The notes: generated by a model from the letters alone, not told the origin. DNA of 64,000 nt from Lysinibacillus sphaericus (GCF_006864135.1 NZ_SADV01000019.1:1-64000); one strand, 5' to 3'. Positions 41,174 to 50,943 are shown, counted from the first letter of the stretch. Numbers and translations are program-made.

Positions 41174-42489
41174 AATATATAGAACCAGTTAAATCAGTTG
41201 TTTTATTCCTACTTGTTGTGCTAAGTGTTGTTTTAACCTTTATAATTTGGACATACACGCCAGATTATAAATTTATTGAAAAGACTGAAGGAAAAGAAAT
41301 TCTAATCGGACCACAAAAAAAAACGGAGGATGTAATTCGTCCTTATAAAGCTATTTACCGTTTTGATAAAGAATTTACCGGAACAGTATCTAATGGTGCA
41401 ATGGTAGATATTATGGACGCATTTCATGGGTGGAATATCCTGGATTTAATGCCCGTTGACAATAATCTTAAGGCGGACTCTGTAAACGATATGATTCGTT
41501 CTAACAATTATATGACTGTCTTTTTCCCTGGTGAGATTCCTTACTCTGCCTTTAACACGATTTTTCAATTCGCCGATAAGGAGCTACCTGAAACAACCTT
41601 CAATCGTATGATTATAGATTGGAGCAATTATAATAGCAAAGTAATACAGGTATTTTTCATTAGTGGCAATAATGAACTATTAATGCGTTCACGTGTAAGT
41701 CTAGAAAATGCTAATCAATTTGTAAGAGCTATTATTGAGCCAGCGAAAACATACGGCACTTTTAAAGAAGTGGAGCGAGAGGGCTTTACCTCACTATATA
41801 TTGCAAATGATAAAATTGAATCTGCAAAATATACGTATTTTACCGAAGAGAAACCTGAATTATTTAAAAATGTGGTATTTACAAATCTAAACAATGTCGT
41901 GCGCACTGATGAAAGTGCAACTACTGAAAAATATCACGATGGAATGTCACGGATGGTGATTGATTCGAAGGTGAAATCATTAACCTATGTATATCCAGCT
42001 GCAGAAAGTAGTGTAAGAATAGAGCCTTCCAAGCTCTTTACGGATAGCTTTGAATTTATCAATGAACACGGAGGTTTTACAGATGATTATCGCTTAGCCT
42101 CAACAAGTACAAGCAATAATCAATTGGATTATCAGCTATATTTACATGGATTACCGATTTATAGTGATCAGGCTATAAACCGAATTACAACCGTTTGGGG
42201 AGAAAATCGTATTTTCCGCTACAAACGTCCATACTTTTCTTTTGAGAAAGATATTCCGTCCGAAAAAGAGATGAAGGAACTTCCATCAGGATCGGAAATC
42301 GTTGAAAAGATTAAAAAGCTAAATAACATTGCTTTATCAGATATAGATGATATTGTTGTGGGTTTCTATTTAACCTATGATCAAAGCACAATAGTGACAT
42401 TAGAGCCATGCTGGTTTGTTATTCGTAATGGTATATCGACAAAACTGACGCCTGACATATTAGGGGGTGTCAAAAATGGATTGGAATAG
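41170..42489 (+). CDS. walH: WalRK regulator WalH (YycH)
   Basis: 439 residues, one N-terminal TM helix (VVLFLLVVLSVVLTFIIWTY) and a large extracytoplasmic part. YycH family, known to restrain WalK in B. subtilis through membrane contacts. I use ATG 41170, overlapping walK; GTG 41164 is also possible. It overlaps walI by 14 nt. Confidence 0.92.
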   Translation: MKYIEPVKSVVLFLLVVLSVVLTFIIWTYTPDYKFIEKTEGKEILIGPQKKTEDVIRPYKAIYRFDKEFTGTVSNGAMVDIMDAFHGWNILDLMPVDNNLKADSVNDMIRSNNYMTVFFPGEIPYSAFNTIFQFADKELPETTFNRMIIDWSNYNSKVIQVFFISGNNELLMRSRVSLENANQFVRAIIEPAKTYGTFKEVEREGFTSLYIANDKIESAKYTYFTEEKPELFKNVVFTNLNNVVRTDESATTEKYHDGMSRMVIDSKVKSLTYVYPAAESSVRIEPSKLFTDSFEFINEHGGFTDDYRLASTSTSNNQLDYQLYLHGLPIYSDQAINRITTVWGENRIFRYKRPYFSFEKDIPSEKEMKELPSGSEIVEKIKKLNNIALSDIDDIVVGFYLTYDQSTIVTLEPCWFVIRNGISTKLTPDILGGVKNGLE

Positions 42490-43303
42490 AACAAAGTCTA
42501 TTTTTATATTCGTTTTTTTAATCTTAAATATCTTCTTGTATTGGTTATATTTAAATCGCTATAATGAAGCGCAGAGCGTAGAAATACTAGGTGAAAAAAC
42601 AATAGAAGCCCGTTTGAAAGATGATAATATTACGTATGGACCACTGCCGAATAGTAATGAATCAGCTTCTTACATTACAGGAAAAGTGCATAATTTTAAA
42701 AATATTGTTAACGATGACAATCAGCGAGTAAGTTTCACTGATGAGAAACATGCACATATACGTGTTAATTTTATTAACCCTGTGAAATTACGAAATATTA
42801 GTGATGATGCAAGCTTTACCGATTTTGTCCATTTAAACGTTAAAGATGGAGATTTTTATGCATTATGGAAGGTAGATCGTGAGGAACGAGTCGCAATCTT
42901 CTTCCAAAAGAAAAATAATCGAATGTTCTATTACAATGATAGTGCCTTATTAAAAGTACAGTGGAATTTAGATAACGAAGTGACAATGTATGAGCAGACA
43001 ATGATTGATAATATCGAAGAGATGGAGCAACAGGAGACGGTCATACCACCACTTCAAATTTTCCAGACACTTTATAATAAAGGGCTATTAAAATCAGAAT
43101 CGCGTATTAAGCATGTGAAGTTAGGTTACTCGACATTTAGTAATTTAACGCAAACGCAAGTGTTGATACCAACATGGGAAGTACAAGTGGAATTACCGGA
43201 CGGAGAAATAGAAGAGTACTTCGTGGATGCTATTGATGGAAAAATTATTGAAATCCAAGGAGACAAGCAAAAGGCTGAAGAGGAAGACTGGGGAGTTGAA
43301 TAA
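42476..43303 (+). CDS. walI: WalRK regulator WalI (YycI)
   Basis: 275 residues, N-terminal TM helix ([17 protein letters not shown]) followed by an extracytoplasmic YycI fold. Partner of WalH in control of WalK. ATG 42476 lies 9 nt after AGGGGG, inside the end of walH. Its stop TAA shares one base with the walJ start. Confidence 0.92.
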   Translation: MDWNRTKSIFIFVFLILNIFLYWLYLNRYNEAQSVEILGEKTIEARLKDDNITYGPLPNSNESASYITGKVHNFKNIVNDDNQRVSFTDEKHAHIRVNFINPVKLRNISDDASFTDFVHLNVKDGDFYALWKVDREERVAIFFQKKNNRMFYYNDSALLKVQWNLDNEVTMYEQTMIDNIEEMEQQETVIPPLQIFQTLYNKGLLKSESRIKHVKLGYSTFSNLTQTQVLIPTWEVQVELPDGEIEEYFVDAIDGKIIEIQGDKQKAEEEDWGVE

Positions 43304-44091
43304 TGCGATTTAGTGTTTTAGCAAGTGGCAGTACAGGAAATTCGATTTATGTAGAGAATGATGAGCATGCATTTATTGTCGATGCGGGTCTTAGTGGCAA
43401 AAAAATGGAGCAACTATTTACAAAAGTCGACCGCAATATGAAACAGCTAAGTGGCATTTTCGTTACACATGAGCATAGTGATCATATTAAAGGAATAGGT
43501 GTATTGGCACGAAAATATAATGTACCTGTTTATGCTAACGCCAAAACGTGGCAGGCGATGGACGGGCTAGTTGGTGATATACCGTTAGAGCAACGTTTTG
43601 AATTTGAAATGGATACTGTAAAGCATTTTGATTCATTGGCTGTTGAATCTTTTGCAGTATCACATGATGCAGCAGATCCAATGTTTTATAGCTTTCATGA
43701 AAATGGGCGTAAGCTTGTTGTTATTACGGATACAGGCTATGTCAGTGACCGTATGAAAGGGATTATTCGTGGTGCTGATTCCTTTGTATTTGAAAGTAAC
43801 CACGATGTGAATATGCTGCAAATGGGACGTTATCCATGGTCTATAAAACGTCGTATTTTAAGTGATGTAGGGCACGTTTCAAATGAGGATGCAGCTATCG
43901 CAATGAGTGAAGTAGTATTTGAAAAGCCAACAAATATATATTTATCACATTTAAGTAAAGATAATAATATGAAAGAGCTTGCACGCATGAGTGTTACACA
44001 AACTTTGCAATCTTGCGGCATTATTGTCGGTGAGTATTTAAATTTATTTGATACAGATGCAGAAGAGCCGACGAAGTTAGTAACCGTTTAA
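43303..44091 (+). CDS. walJ: metallo-beta-lactamase fold hydrolase WalJ (YycJ)
   Basis: 262 residues. Metal-binding motif [10 protein letters not shown] and downstream ITDTGYVSD and LSHLSKDN fit the YycJ family of probable 5'-3' exonucleases. Last gene of the wal operon proper, coupled to walI by TAATG. Confidence 0.95.
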   Translation: MRFSVLASGSTGNSIYVENDEHAFIVDAGLSGKKMEQLFTKVDRNMKQLSGIFVTHEHSDHIKGIGVLARKYNVPVYANAKTWQAMDGLVGDIPLEQRFEFEMDTVKHFDSLAVESFAVSHDAADPMFYSFHENGRKLVVITDTGYVSDRMKGIIRGADSFVFESNHDVNMLQMGRYPWSIKRRILSDVGHVSNEDAAIAMSEVVFEKPTNIYLSHLSKDNNMKELARMSVTQTLQSCGIIVGEYLNLFDTDAEEPTKLVTV

Positions 44092-44114
44092 TGATAAAAT
44101 ATCAAAGCTTTAAT

Positions 44115-44165
44115 GAGGCTGTTCAATGGCATTTATAGAAAATGCATTGAACAGCCATTTTTATG
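44115..44165 (+). terminator. walJ terminator
   Basis: GGCTGTTCAATG (44117-44128) pairs with CATTGAACAGCC (44145-44156), followed by ATTTTTA. Confidence 0.9.
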
Positions 44166-44259
44166 TCCATTTTATTTATTTTTCATCTGATTTTAATGTT
44201 TGAATTGTAATATTAGGGTAACAACTAGCAAATACTTAATAAAGGAAAGGATGAGGTAA

Positions 44260-45561
44260 ATGGGCTATTTTCAAGATGATGATAAAAATAATGATTTATT
44301 AAAAAATGATGAAATACAAAAGTCACCTCTTCAGGAGCGACTCGAACAAGAGGAGCGAGAAACACAAGAGAAGCGTCATAAAAAGAAAGGCGGTGGCGGA
44401 GGTAAAGGTGGTTATTTATTTACCGGTTTTATCGGCGTTATCATAGGCGCTTTACTCGTTTGGCTCATGATGCCTGGACTTGTCAATCAAATGCCAGGTA
44501 CAACAACAAGTAGCGCAGGTAATAAAAGTGAAACAACCATTAATCAAGTAGCAACAGAAGTGACAACTGACGTTACAAAAGCAGTAGATAAGGCTTCAGG
44601 GGCTGTTGTAGGGATTACAAATATTCAAGAAGTGTCAAGTGGCGGATTCTGGAGTCCACGATCCTCATCAGAACAGCCTGCGGGAAGCGGTTCAGGTGTT
44701 ATTTACAAAGTTGAAGGTGATAAAGCCTTTATCGTGACAAATAACCATGTTATTGAAGGTGCAAAGCAGTTAGAAGTAACAATGCCTGATGGAACGAAAG
44801 AAGTAGCACAATTAGTTGGTCACGATGTTTGGACAGACTTAGCAGTCATTTCAATCAGCTCTAAAGATGTTAAGACAGTAGCGACATTTGGTAACTCAGA
44901 TGTATTAAAACAAGGTGAAACAGTAATTGCGATTGGTAATCCACTTGGCTTAGAATTCTATGGCTCAGTTACTACAGGTGTTGTTTCTGGTAAGGATCGT
45001 TCTGTACCAGTTGACATAAACGGTGATGGTACTATAGATTGGCAGCAAGAAGTATTACAAACAGACGCAGCTATCAATCCTGGTAATAGTGGTGGTGCAC
45101 TTGTAAATCTTGCTGGTGAATTAGTCGGCATTAACTCCATGAAAATTGCACAATCCTCTGTTGAGGGTTTAGGCTTCTCAATTCCGATTAACTCAGCAAT
45201 TCCAATTATCGAGGAATTAGAGAAAAATGGTGAAATGAAGCGTCCAACAATGGGTATTTCATTAGTAGACTTAACGGATGTTCCGTCATTCTACCAACAA
45301 GAAACGTTAAAATTACCAAAAGACGTAACAACAGGTGTTGTTATTACAGATGTTGTGTCGAACTCTCCAGCTTCAAAAGCAGGCGTTAAACAATACGATG
45401 TTATTGTTGAAATGGATGGCCAAAAAATCGAAACAGCAATCGATTTACGCAAACATTTATATAACCACAAAAAAATTGGTGATAAATTAACGATGAAAGT
45501 ATACCGCCAAGGTAAATTAGTGGATCTATCACTAACATTAACAAATAGCGATTCGTTGTAA
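44260..45561 (+). CDS. htrA: HtrA-type serine protease
   Basis: 433 residues. Cytoplasmic charged N-terminus, Gly/Lys-rich stretch, one TM helix (about 50-70), trypsin-like domain with His in NNHVIEG, Asp in TDLAVISI and Ser in NPGNSGGAL, then one C-terminal PDZ domain. Membrane-anchored quality-control protease. In B. subtilis this position holds YyxA (HtrC). AAAGGAAAGGATGAGG upstream. Confidence 0.94.
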   Translation: MGYFQDDDKNNDLLKNDEIQKSPLQERLEQEERETQEKRHKKKGGGGGKGGYLFTGFIGVIIGALLVWLMMPGLVNQMPGTTTSSAGNKSETTINQVATEVTTDVTKAVDKASGAVVGITNIQEVSSGGFWSPRSSSEQPAGSGSGVIYKVEGDKAFIVTNNHVIEGAKQLEVTMPDGTKEVAQLVGHDVWTDLAVISISSKDVKTVATFGNSDVLKQGETVIAIGNPLGLEFYGSVTTGVVSGKDRSVPVDINGDGTIDWQQEVLQTDAAINPGNSGGALVNLAGELVGINSMKIAQSSVEGLGFSIPINSAIPIIEELEKNGEMKRPTMGISLVDLTDVPSFYQQETLKLPKDVTTGVVITDVVSNSPASKAGVKQYDVIVEMDGQKIETAIDLRKHLYNHKKIGDKLTMKVYRQGKLVDLSLTLTNSDSL

Positions 45562-45565
45562 ATTA

Positions 45566-45606
45566 AAAATCAGTGGGGATGATATGATCTCCACTGATTT
45601 TTTTGT
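45566..45606 (+). terminator. htrA terminator
   Basis: AAATCAGTGGGGAT pairs with ATCTCCACTGATTT, then TTTT. Confidence 0.88.
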
Positions 45607-45639
45607 TGTTGAGTCAATGATAGTAAGGTGGTATAGTTC

Positions 45640-45800
45640 TTCAGCAAAACAAGAGGTTGGTTATGTGTGAAAGCGACAACAGCAATATATGTACAATTGC
45701 ATCACGGTTATAAGTCTATTTTGCTTAAGTTTGGTGAGTAGTGAGAACGAGTAATCTCTGAGTTGAAAGTCACCTCGTCGCAACGTTCACTGAATTATTT
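45640..45800. repeat. degraded repeat sequence, no gene
   Basis: CAGCAAAACAAGAGGTTG and GTGTGAAAGCGACAACAGCAA resemble pieces of family A and of sequence at 36013 and 36305. The stretch from 45607 to 45975 has no supportable gene. Confidence 0.4.
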
Positions 45801-45809
45801 AGAAAATAT

Positions 45810-46227
45810 TGTGGATAACTAGAAAATTGTGAATAATAATATATACAGTGCGAGTGGCGGTAGAAAGCCTATTCTTCCATACTCGCCTGACCTTTGTTAC
45901 AATAGATTGTGGATAACATAGACTAAATTGTGAATAAGTTTGTGGAAATTTCGGAAAATAAGAAGAGGTGCAAAAATGGAAAAATACAGCTGTGAAAACC
46001 ATATAGAACACGCTTTAGACATGTTTGTGGCTGAGCAAAAAGAGTTTCCAATTATGGATAAAATCGAAGAGGATGAAAAGTTATCCACAAAATGTAGCTA
46101 CTGTGAACGACCTGCAGAATATCTTGTATCAAGTAAATAACTTTACACAAGATATAGGAATCGCTTGTGGATATGTTGATAACTTTTGTGGATAATTTGT
46201 TTGTAAATGAAATGTAAAGGTGGATAA
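45810..46227. promoter_or_regulatory. DnaA-box cluster around the CxxH/CxxC gene
   Basis: Perfect boxes at 45810-45818, 45908-45916, 46081-46089 (inside the gene) and 46187-46195. One-mismatch boxes at 45828, 45929, 46166 and 46219. Eight sites in 420 bp, about 35 kb from oriC. Confidence 0.85.
45976..46140 (+). CDS. CxxH/CxxC protein
   Basis: 54 residues; begins MEKYSCENHIEHALDMFVAE and has CSYCERPAEYLV near the end. The C-x-x-H / C-x-x-C pair suggests a zinc site; this is the small CxxH/CxxC family found next to rlmH in Bacillaceae. Function unknown. ATG 45976 is 5 nt after AGAGGTG. It sits inside a DnaA-box cluster. Confidence 0.88.
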   Translation: MEKYSCENHIEHALDMFVAEQKEFPIMDKIEEDEKLSTKCSYCERPAEYLVSSK

Positions 46228-46230
46228 CGT

Positions 46231-46710
46231 GTGAATATAACGATTGTATCAGTCGGAAAACTAAAAGAAAAGTACTTAAAAATGGGAATAGATGAATACG
46301 TAAAACGCCTCGGTGGCTACGCAAAAATGGATTTAATCGAAGTACCAGATGAAAAAGCACCCGAGCAGCTTAGCGAAGCAGAGATGGAAATTGTAAAGAA
46401 AAAAGAGGGTGAACGTATTCTATCTAAAATCAGCCCAGATACATACGTTATCGCCTTAGCCATTAATGGCAAAATGAAAACCTCTGAACAAATGGCGGCA
46501 GATCTTGAATCCCTCATGACCTACGGCAAAAGTAAAATCGCATTCGTCATCGGTGGCTCCCTTGGTTTACACGATGATGTGTTGAAACGTGCTGATGAGA
46601 AACAATCCTTTGGAAAAATGACATTACCGCATCAGCTAATGAAGCTTGTTTTGGTGGAGCAGATTTATAGAAGTTTTAGGATTATAAAGGGTGAACCGTA
46701 TCATAAATAA
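46231..46710 (+). CDS. rlmH: 23S rRNA (pseudouridine1915-N3)-methyltransferase RlmH
   Basis: SPOUT methyltransferase, 159 residues (orfX in staphylococci). [15 protein letters not shown] start, [12 protein letters not shown] knot, C-terminal [15 protein letters not shown] start behind AAAGGTGG. The 3' end (GGTGAACCGTATCATAAATAA) corresponds to the chromosomal attachment site used by SCC elements in staphylococci, and copies of it recur downstream in this window. Confidence 0.96.
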   Translation: MNITIVSVGKLKEKYLKMGIDEYVKRLGGYAKMDLIEVPDEKAPEQLSEAEMEIVKKKEGERILSKISPDTYVIALAINGKMKTSEQMAADLESLMTYGKSKIAFVIGGSLGLHDDVLKRADEKQSFGKMTLPHQLMKLVLVEQIYRSFRIIKGEPYHK

Positions 46711-46720
46711 GTGCGGTTAT
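46690..46720 (+). other. att-like site 1 (rlmH 3' end)
   Basis: Codons G-E-P-Y-H-K-stop (46690-46710) followed by GTGCGGTTAT. TAAGTGCGGTT (46708-46718) is repeated inverted at 48979-48989. The organisation is like staphylococcal SCC attB with its inverted repeat. Confidence 0.75.
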
Positions 46721-46723
46721 AAA

Positions 46724-46772
46724 AAAAAGCTATCTACATCGTTGACATATCAACGTTCTAGATAGTTTTTTA
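46724..46772 (+). terminator. rlmH terminator
   Basis: CTATCTA (46730-46736)/TAGATAG (46759-46765) with inner CGTTGA/TCAACG, followed by TTTTT. If the SCC reading is right, it lies just inside cassette 1. Confidence 0.85.
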
Positions 46773-46884
46773 TTTTATAGATGATTTTCTTTTTTCCAAT
46801 CACGATATTTCCACCATTCTAAAATTAATTCAACAAAAACCACTGATAATGTGGGAACTATATAGTGTTTTGGAGGACTTATTA

Positions 46885-47139
46885 TTTCGGAAAAACGGAC
46901 TGATTTTTACTTACTCTTAAATTAGGTAAATATAATTTAATTGATGATAAATTTCTAGGATATGCAGCAGCTACGCTGGTTGTACCAACAGCTCTCGCTT
47001 TTACTTATGACCAAACTGAAGGAGTAGTATACAAATAATTTAAAAAGTGACTATCAATGACGATAAGATGGGTATTGAGGACATTGTAAGGAAATATCAT
47101 AATTTAGATTCAAAAGAAGTAATTAATAATCAAAGTTAA
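46885..47139 (+). pseudogene. unidentified gene remnants
   Basis: Two open but startless pieces. One reads KLGKYNLIDDKFLGYAAATL and continues to a stop near 47037, with a hydrophobic segment; upstream ISEKRTDFYLLL is in another frame. The other (47047-47139) reads TINDDKMGIEDIVRKYHNLD and stops. They look like a broken small membrane-protein gene; no family recognised. The rest of the 46773-47151 gap shows nothing. Confidence 0.45.
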
Positions 47140-47151
47140 ATAGAAGGTGTA

Positions 47152-48966
47152 ATGAAAATGGGTTTTCCCTTGATTGGAAGAAAAAAAATATTAAATACCA
47201 GGAGGACAACTAAGCGCTCTAAAAAAGCGAATTCTAGAAGTTTAGTATTTACGAGCTCGTTATTTCTCTCCGCTCTCATAATTATCGTTATCGGATTAAT
47301 GATTTCCCTGTCCATCCGCGAACAACGTGGGGCGTACTTTCGCCAATTTGATGAATATGGAAAAGTATTTAAATCCATAACTCAACAAAATGAACCTCTT
47401 GTTGCCGAAGCAACGAAGACAATTCTTGAGCATCAACCATTGGAGGGAAAACCATTCGAGGAACTCCCCAATATTTTGAATTCTATGAAATCCAATCATA
47501 TGGTAGTGGATGTCTATTTATTAACACCGGACATTATCAAGAAGGATGGCAAAGAATACTTATATAACTCAGAATATGGTCGGGATCCAGTTGAATATGC
47601 TGAAGAGTTAGGTACGTTATATGAATTAGATTCGGAATTTCTTAAAAGTTACGAAGATACAATGAGAAACGGTAGCACCTTAACTGATGTTTACACTGAT
47701 GAAGGTGGAACTTTCATCTCGTATTTAGCGCCGATTAATGACGGAAGCGGGAAACCAGTTGCGTTGCTCGGTGTCGATTTCGATTATGGGATTGTTAAAA
47801 AGGAACTCCAACGAATTCTATGGACGAATATCACGGTTGGTATTTTTTTTGTACTTATGTTAATCGCGTTGGTTGTATTCATTCTTCGTAAAATGTTGCG
47901 TCCGCTTGCACGTTTAGCTGAAGTGTCTGAACATGCTTCGAAAGGCGATTTAACCGTTGAAATTCCTGTACTGAACCATAATGAGATTGGTAAGGCTGCA
48001 AGTTCATTTAATCAGATGATTAGCGGACTTAGGATATTGACCCATAACATACAAAATTCTTCGAATGAAGTTGCAGTATCTTCTTCTCAATTACAAGAAA
48101 GCGCTGCCCAGACCGAAGCAGCTACGCAAGAAATCACAGGTGCCATTCAAAACATTGCTGTTGGTCTCGATGAACAACTTCGTCATACTAATGAGTGTCA
48201 ACAATCAATGAAGGAAATGGGAGTGGGTATTCATAGAATCGTAGATGCATCCTCTGTCGTCTCAGAATTGGCTTCGGTTACAGCAGATAGCGCAAATGCA
48301 GGAATGAAGGATATAGAAACAACAGTTGCTCAAATGAGCACAATTGAACAAAACTTGAAAACATCGGTCGAAGCAATCCATGGACTGAAGAAATTAAGCG
48401 ATCAAGTTAGTGAAATGGTTACATTAATAGGTAGCATTGCTAATCAGACCAATTTGCTTGCACTTAACGCATCGATTGAGGCATCGCGAGCAGGTGAGCA
48501 TGGTAAAGGTTTTGCCGTTGTGGCTCAAGAAATTCGTATACTCGCTGAACGATCTAAAACCTCTTCGGAGAAAATAACTGACATACTCCAAGGTATCAGC
48601 GATCACACGAGTAAAACAGTGGTTTCTTTGGATAAATCAATGACAGAAGCCCAGGCAGGTACACACATTGCGAATAAGGCAGGGCAAACATTTAGTTCGA
48701 TCGTGGAGTCGATTCAGAAAGTGTCTGATCAGATTGATGAAGTATCTGCAGCTTCGGAACAACTGTCATCAGGAAGTGAGTTAGTTGCGGCTTCACTAAC
48801 AGTGCTGGAGGGTATCGCAAATTCATCTTCAGCCGACTCCGCTCACGTCGCCGCCTCATCAGAAGAACAACTTGCAGCCATGCAAGAGGTAGCCAGTTTT
48901 GCAGCTATGCTTTATGGGCTGGCGGATGAATTGAAACAGAGTGTTGACCGTTTCCATGTAAAGTAG
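47152..48966 (+). CDS. methyl-accepting chemotaxis protein
   Basis: 604 residues: basic N-terminus, TM1 (about 27-50), periplasm-side Cache-type sensor (about 55-215), TM2 (about 222-243), HAMP ([20 protein letters not shown]), coiled coil, and the signalling hairpin with [20 protein letters not shown] and [21 protein letters not shown]. Ligand unknown. ATG 47152 with AAGGTG upstream. It is flanked by att-like sites 1 and 2 and its base composition seems slightly richer in GC than its neighbours, consistent with acquisition. Confidence 0.93.
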   Translation: MKMGFPLIGRKKILNTRRTTKRSKKANSRSLVFTSSLFLSALIIIVIGLMISLSIREQRGAYFRQFDEYGKVFKSITQQNEPLVAEATKTILEHQPLEGKPFEELPNILNSMKSNHMVVDVYLLTPDIIKKDGKEYLYNSEYGRDPVEYAEELGTLYELDSEFLKSYEDTMRNGSTLTDVYTDEGGTFISYLAPINDGSGKPVALLGVDFDYGIVKKELQRILWTNITVGIFFVLMLIALVVFILRKMLRPLARLAEVSEHASKGDLTVEIPVLNHNEIGKAASSFNQMISGLRILTHNIQNSSNEVAVSSSQLQESAAQTEAATQEITGAIQNIAVGLDEQLRHTNECQQSMKEMGVGIHRIVDASSVVSELASVTADSANAGMKDIETTVAQMSTIEQNLKTSVEAIHGLKKLSDQVSEMVTLIGSIANQTNLLALNASIEASRAGEHGKGFAVVAQEIRILAERSKTSSEKITDILQGISDHTSKTVVSLDKSMTEAQAGTHIANKAGQTFSSIVESIQKVSDQIDEVSAASEQLSSGSELVAASLTVLEGIANSSSADSAHVAASSEEQLAAMQEVASFAAMLYGLADELKQSVDRFHVK

Positions 48967-48978
48967 GTTACTGGTTAA

Positions 48979-49030
48979 AACCGCACTTACATTAGTTACG
49001 GAGAACCGTATCATAAGTAAGTGCAGTTTA
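48979..49030 (+). other. att-like site 2 with inverted repeat
   Basis: AACCGCACTTA (48979-48989) is the exact inverse of the TAAGTGCGGTT after rlmH. TACGGAGAACCGTATCATAAGTAA (48997-49020) would encode Y-G-E-P-Y-H-K-stop, a copy of the rlmH end, and is followed by GTGCAGTTTA. Confidence 0.75.
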
Positions 49031-49035
49031 TGAAA

Positions 49036-49082
49036 AGAACCACCTAGAACGTTTTGAGTGTCAGCGTTTTAGGTGGTTTTCA
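49036..49082. terminator. bidirectional terminator
   Basis: AACCACCTA (49038-49046) pairs with TAGGTGGTT (49070-49078) with an inner AACG/CGTT pairing. It serves the minus-strand gene ending at 49084 and the chemotaxis gene. Confidence 0.8.
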
Positions 49083-49083
49083 T

Positions 49084-49713
49084 TTATCCAAATTCAATAA
49101 TGTCAGTTTTAATAAATGAGGGTAGTAACTTTTGTACATTTTCTAATGTTGAAAAGCGATTTTCGTTTGAAAAAATATCTGTACCTTTGAAGTCATGACT
49201 AAATAAAAAAGCGGTTGTTGGTTCGTTAAAATGAATGCAAATGGTCTCCTCTATCGAAGCATCTATCCCATCCGTACGTTTCGCGTCCCAAATTTTGCTC
49301 TCTATCATAAACGTGTCTTTTCGATTTGACCAAATAGAGCACATATTATAATTATGCTGCCAAATCATGATAGGAATTAGGCGCATTAGTTCTTGATGAT
49401 TTATGACAGTAATCATTAAATAAGTGTTCTTTTTTGATTGATAAAATACTTCAAATGGTAGCTGTGCATCATGTAATTCTTGTTTAATCTCTTCAATAAT
49501 TTTTCTATTATTCTGCTCGAATAAATAATAAAGTGGAAATGGGGCTAAGCTTTCTGTAAATAAAGCAAGTTGTTCGTCTGTATAGTCTGGATAATACATC
49601 TCGCCAATATTAATGGCATATTGAATGCCTTCATTTATAGAAAAGTAATAGCCCCCAGTTGAAGGTGCATTTTCATAATACTTTTTGGGTAAAAAGCCAA
49701 TTCCTAAATTCAT
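49084..49713 (-). CDS. hypothetical protein in a one-gene cassette
   Basis: 209 residues, not recognised. Soluble, aromatic-rich, N-terminus MNLGIGFLPKKYYENAPSTG, no signal peptide or TM helix. ATG 49713 is preferred over the GTG at 49722 because AAGGA is 10 nt upstream of the former and almost touches the latter. It is the only gene between att-like sites 2 and 3 and points back towards rlmH. No basis for a function. Confidence 0.7.
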   Translation of the reverse strand: MNLGIGFLPKKYYENAPSTGGYYFSINEGIQYAINIGEMYYPDYTDEQLALFTESLAPFPLYYLFEQNNRKIIEEIKQELHDAQLPFEVFYQSKKNTYLMITVINHQELMRLIPIMIWQHNYNMCSIWSNRKDTFMIESKIWDAKRTDGIDASIEETICIHFNEPTTAFLFSHDFKGTDIFSNENRFSTLENVQKLLPSFIKTDIIEFG

Positions 49714-49757
49714 TACAATCACATCCTTAGATTATAGTATAAATCTGATTGGAAAAA

Positions 49758-49810
49758 AAACGCACTTATACATGTTACGGAGAGCCCTACCATAAGTAGA
49801 TGAGTTTTAT
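49758..49810 (+). other. att-like site 3 with inverted repeat
   Basis: AAACGCACTTA (49758-49768) is inverse to the TAAGTGCAGTTT after site 2 apart from one base. TACGGAGAGCCCTACCATAAGTAG (49776-49799) again encodes Y-G-E-P-Y-H-K-stop through partly synonymous changes. Confidence 0.7.
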
Positions 49811-49883
49811 TCAAAAAGAATTATGGGGTGATTACCGAAGGCAATTAAGTTCCTATTCAAAAAGAGACTTTCAGCGTTAGCAA

Positions 49884-49935
49884 TTAGGTAAAGTCCAATT
49901 TCCAAAGAGCATATAAAGAACATTGGACTTCTCTT
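49884..49935 (+). terminator. orphan hairpin
   Basis: AAGTCCAAT/ATTGGACTT stem followed by CTCTTTA. No gene ends here. The rest of 49811-50204 holds no gene that I can support. Confidence 0.4.
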
Positions 49936-50204
49936 TAGTGAGGCAATCGGATACTTACATTTATAGTAATCTATAACGATTAATAAGAGTAGTCGCAGTT
50001 AAAATGAGCATTAAATATGAGGAAGAATACCGTTTATAGCATTGAATCATCAAAAAATAAGCATGACTGTTAATAAAATCATACAGAATGCGAAGAGAAC
50101 TTGCTGCATTCCTTATCTTTTTTCTCAAAAAATTGCCCTGCGTTAGATAGATCTTAAGAGATTATCAGTATTGTTAATACGTTAAGAAATGAGGGAAAAA
50201 ACAT

Positions 50205-50230
50205 TTGGAATCTGGTATACCAGATTCCAA
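50205..50230. promoter_or_regulatory. 26-bp perfect palindrome upstream of glpP
   Basis: TTGGAATCTGGTA followed by its exact complement TACCAGATTCCAA, no loop. It is 110 nt upstream of the glpP start. Could be an operator; no T run follows. Confidence 0.6.
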
Positions 50231-50340
50231 TGGGACATTGGCCGTATCTTTTCTTTTTTTTAGCTAGGCTTTACAATGACATTGAAATAATACATGTAAC
50301 ATCGTTCAACAGAAGATGTTTCAAAGAGAGGAATTTGTCT

Positions 50341-50943
50341 ATGGAAAAATACGTCGTGGGGCGAGTTTTGCAAGAAAGGTTAGAAAAGCATAAAATGGTG
50401 GCAGCGGTAAAGGATCCAAAGTATATTGAACGAGCTATTAAGTATAAAGAAAATTTAAGCGCTGTATTATTAATGACGGGAACGATTTTAACAGTAAAGA
50501 GATATGTGGATTTCATACAGTCTGAGGGGCTTCCAGTTATTTTACATGTTGAAAAAATAGGTGGATTAGAAATGGATCGTGCTGGAATTGAATTTATAAA
50601 AAGAAATGTTCAGCCGTCCGCAATCGTCACAACGAGGACTGGAATTATAAAAAAGGCAAAATCAAGCGGACTTTTTGTGATTCAGCGAATCTTTTTAATT
50701 GATACGGATGTTTATAATAACTTAGTGGAGGATGCTAGTCAGATTCGCTCAGATATCATTGAGATTATGCCCAGTCGAGCACCAGAATATATAAAAAAGT
50801 TAACAAATGTGTTGTCAGTCCCTATTATCACAGGTGGATTATTAAACCAACCTGAACATGCTAAGGAAGCACTCGAGAATGGTGCCGTTGCGATTTCGAC
50901 GTCAAACTCAGAAATGTGGAAAATGAACTTAAATGAATTATAA
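50341..50943 (+). CDS. glpP: glycerol-3-phosphate-responsive antiterminator GlpP
   Basis: 200 residues, GlpP family (TIM-barrel-like): begins MEKYVVGRVLQERLEKHKMV, has MTGTILTVKRYVDFIQ and near the end PIITGGLL and AVAISTS. In B. subtilis it binds glp leader mRNA when glycerol-3-phosphate is present and prevents termination. The ATG at 50341 is 9 nt after GAGAGG; the open frame to 50230 lacks one. Immediately downstream is a terminator ahead of the transporter operon. Confidence 0.9.
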   Translation: MEKYVVGRVLQERLEKHKMVAAVKDPKYIERAIKYKENLSAVLLMTGTILTVKRYVDFIQSEGLPVILHVEKIGGLEMDRAGIEFIKRNVQPSAIVTTRTGIIKKAKSSGLFVIQRIFLIDTDVYNNLVEDASQIRSDIIEIMPSRAPEYIKKLTNVLSVPIITGGLLNQPEHAKEALENGAVAISTSNSEMWKMNLNEL

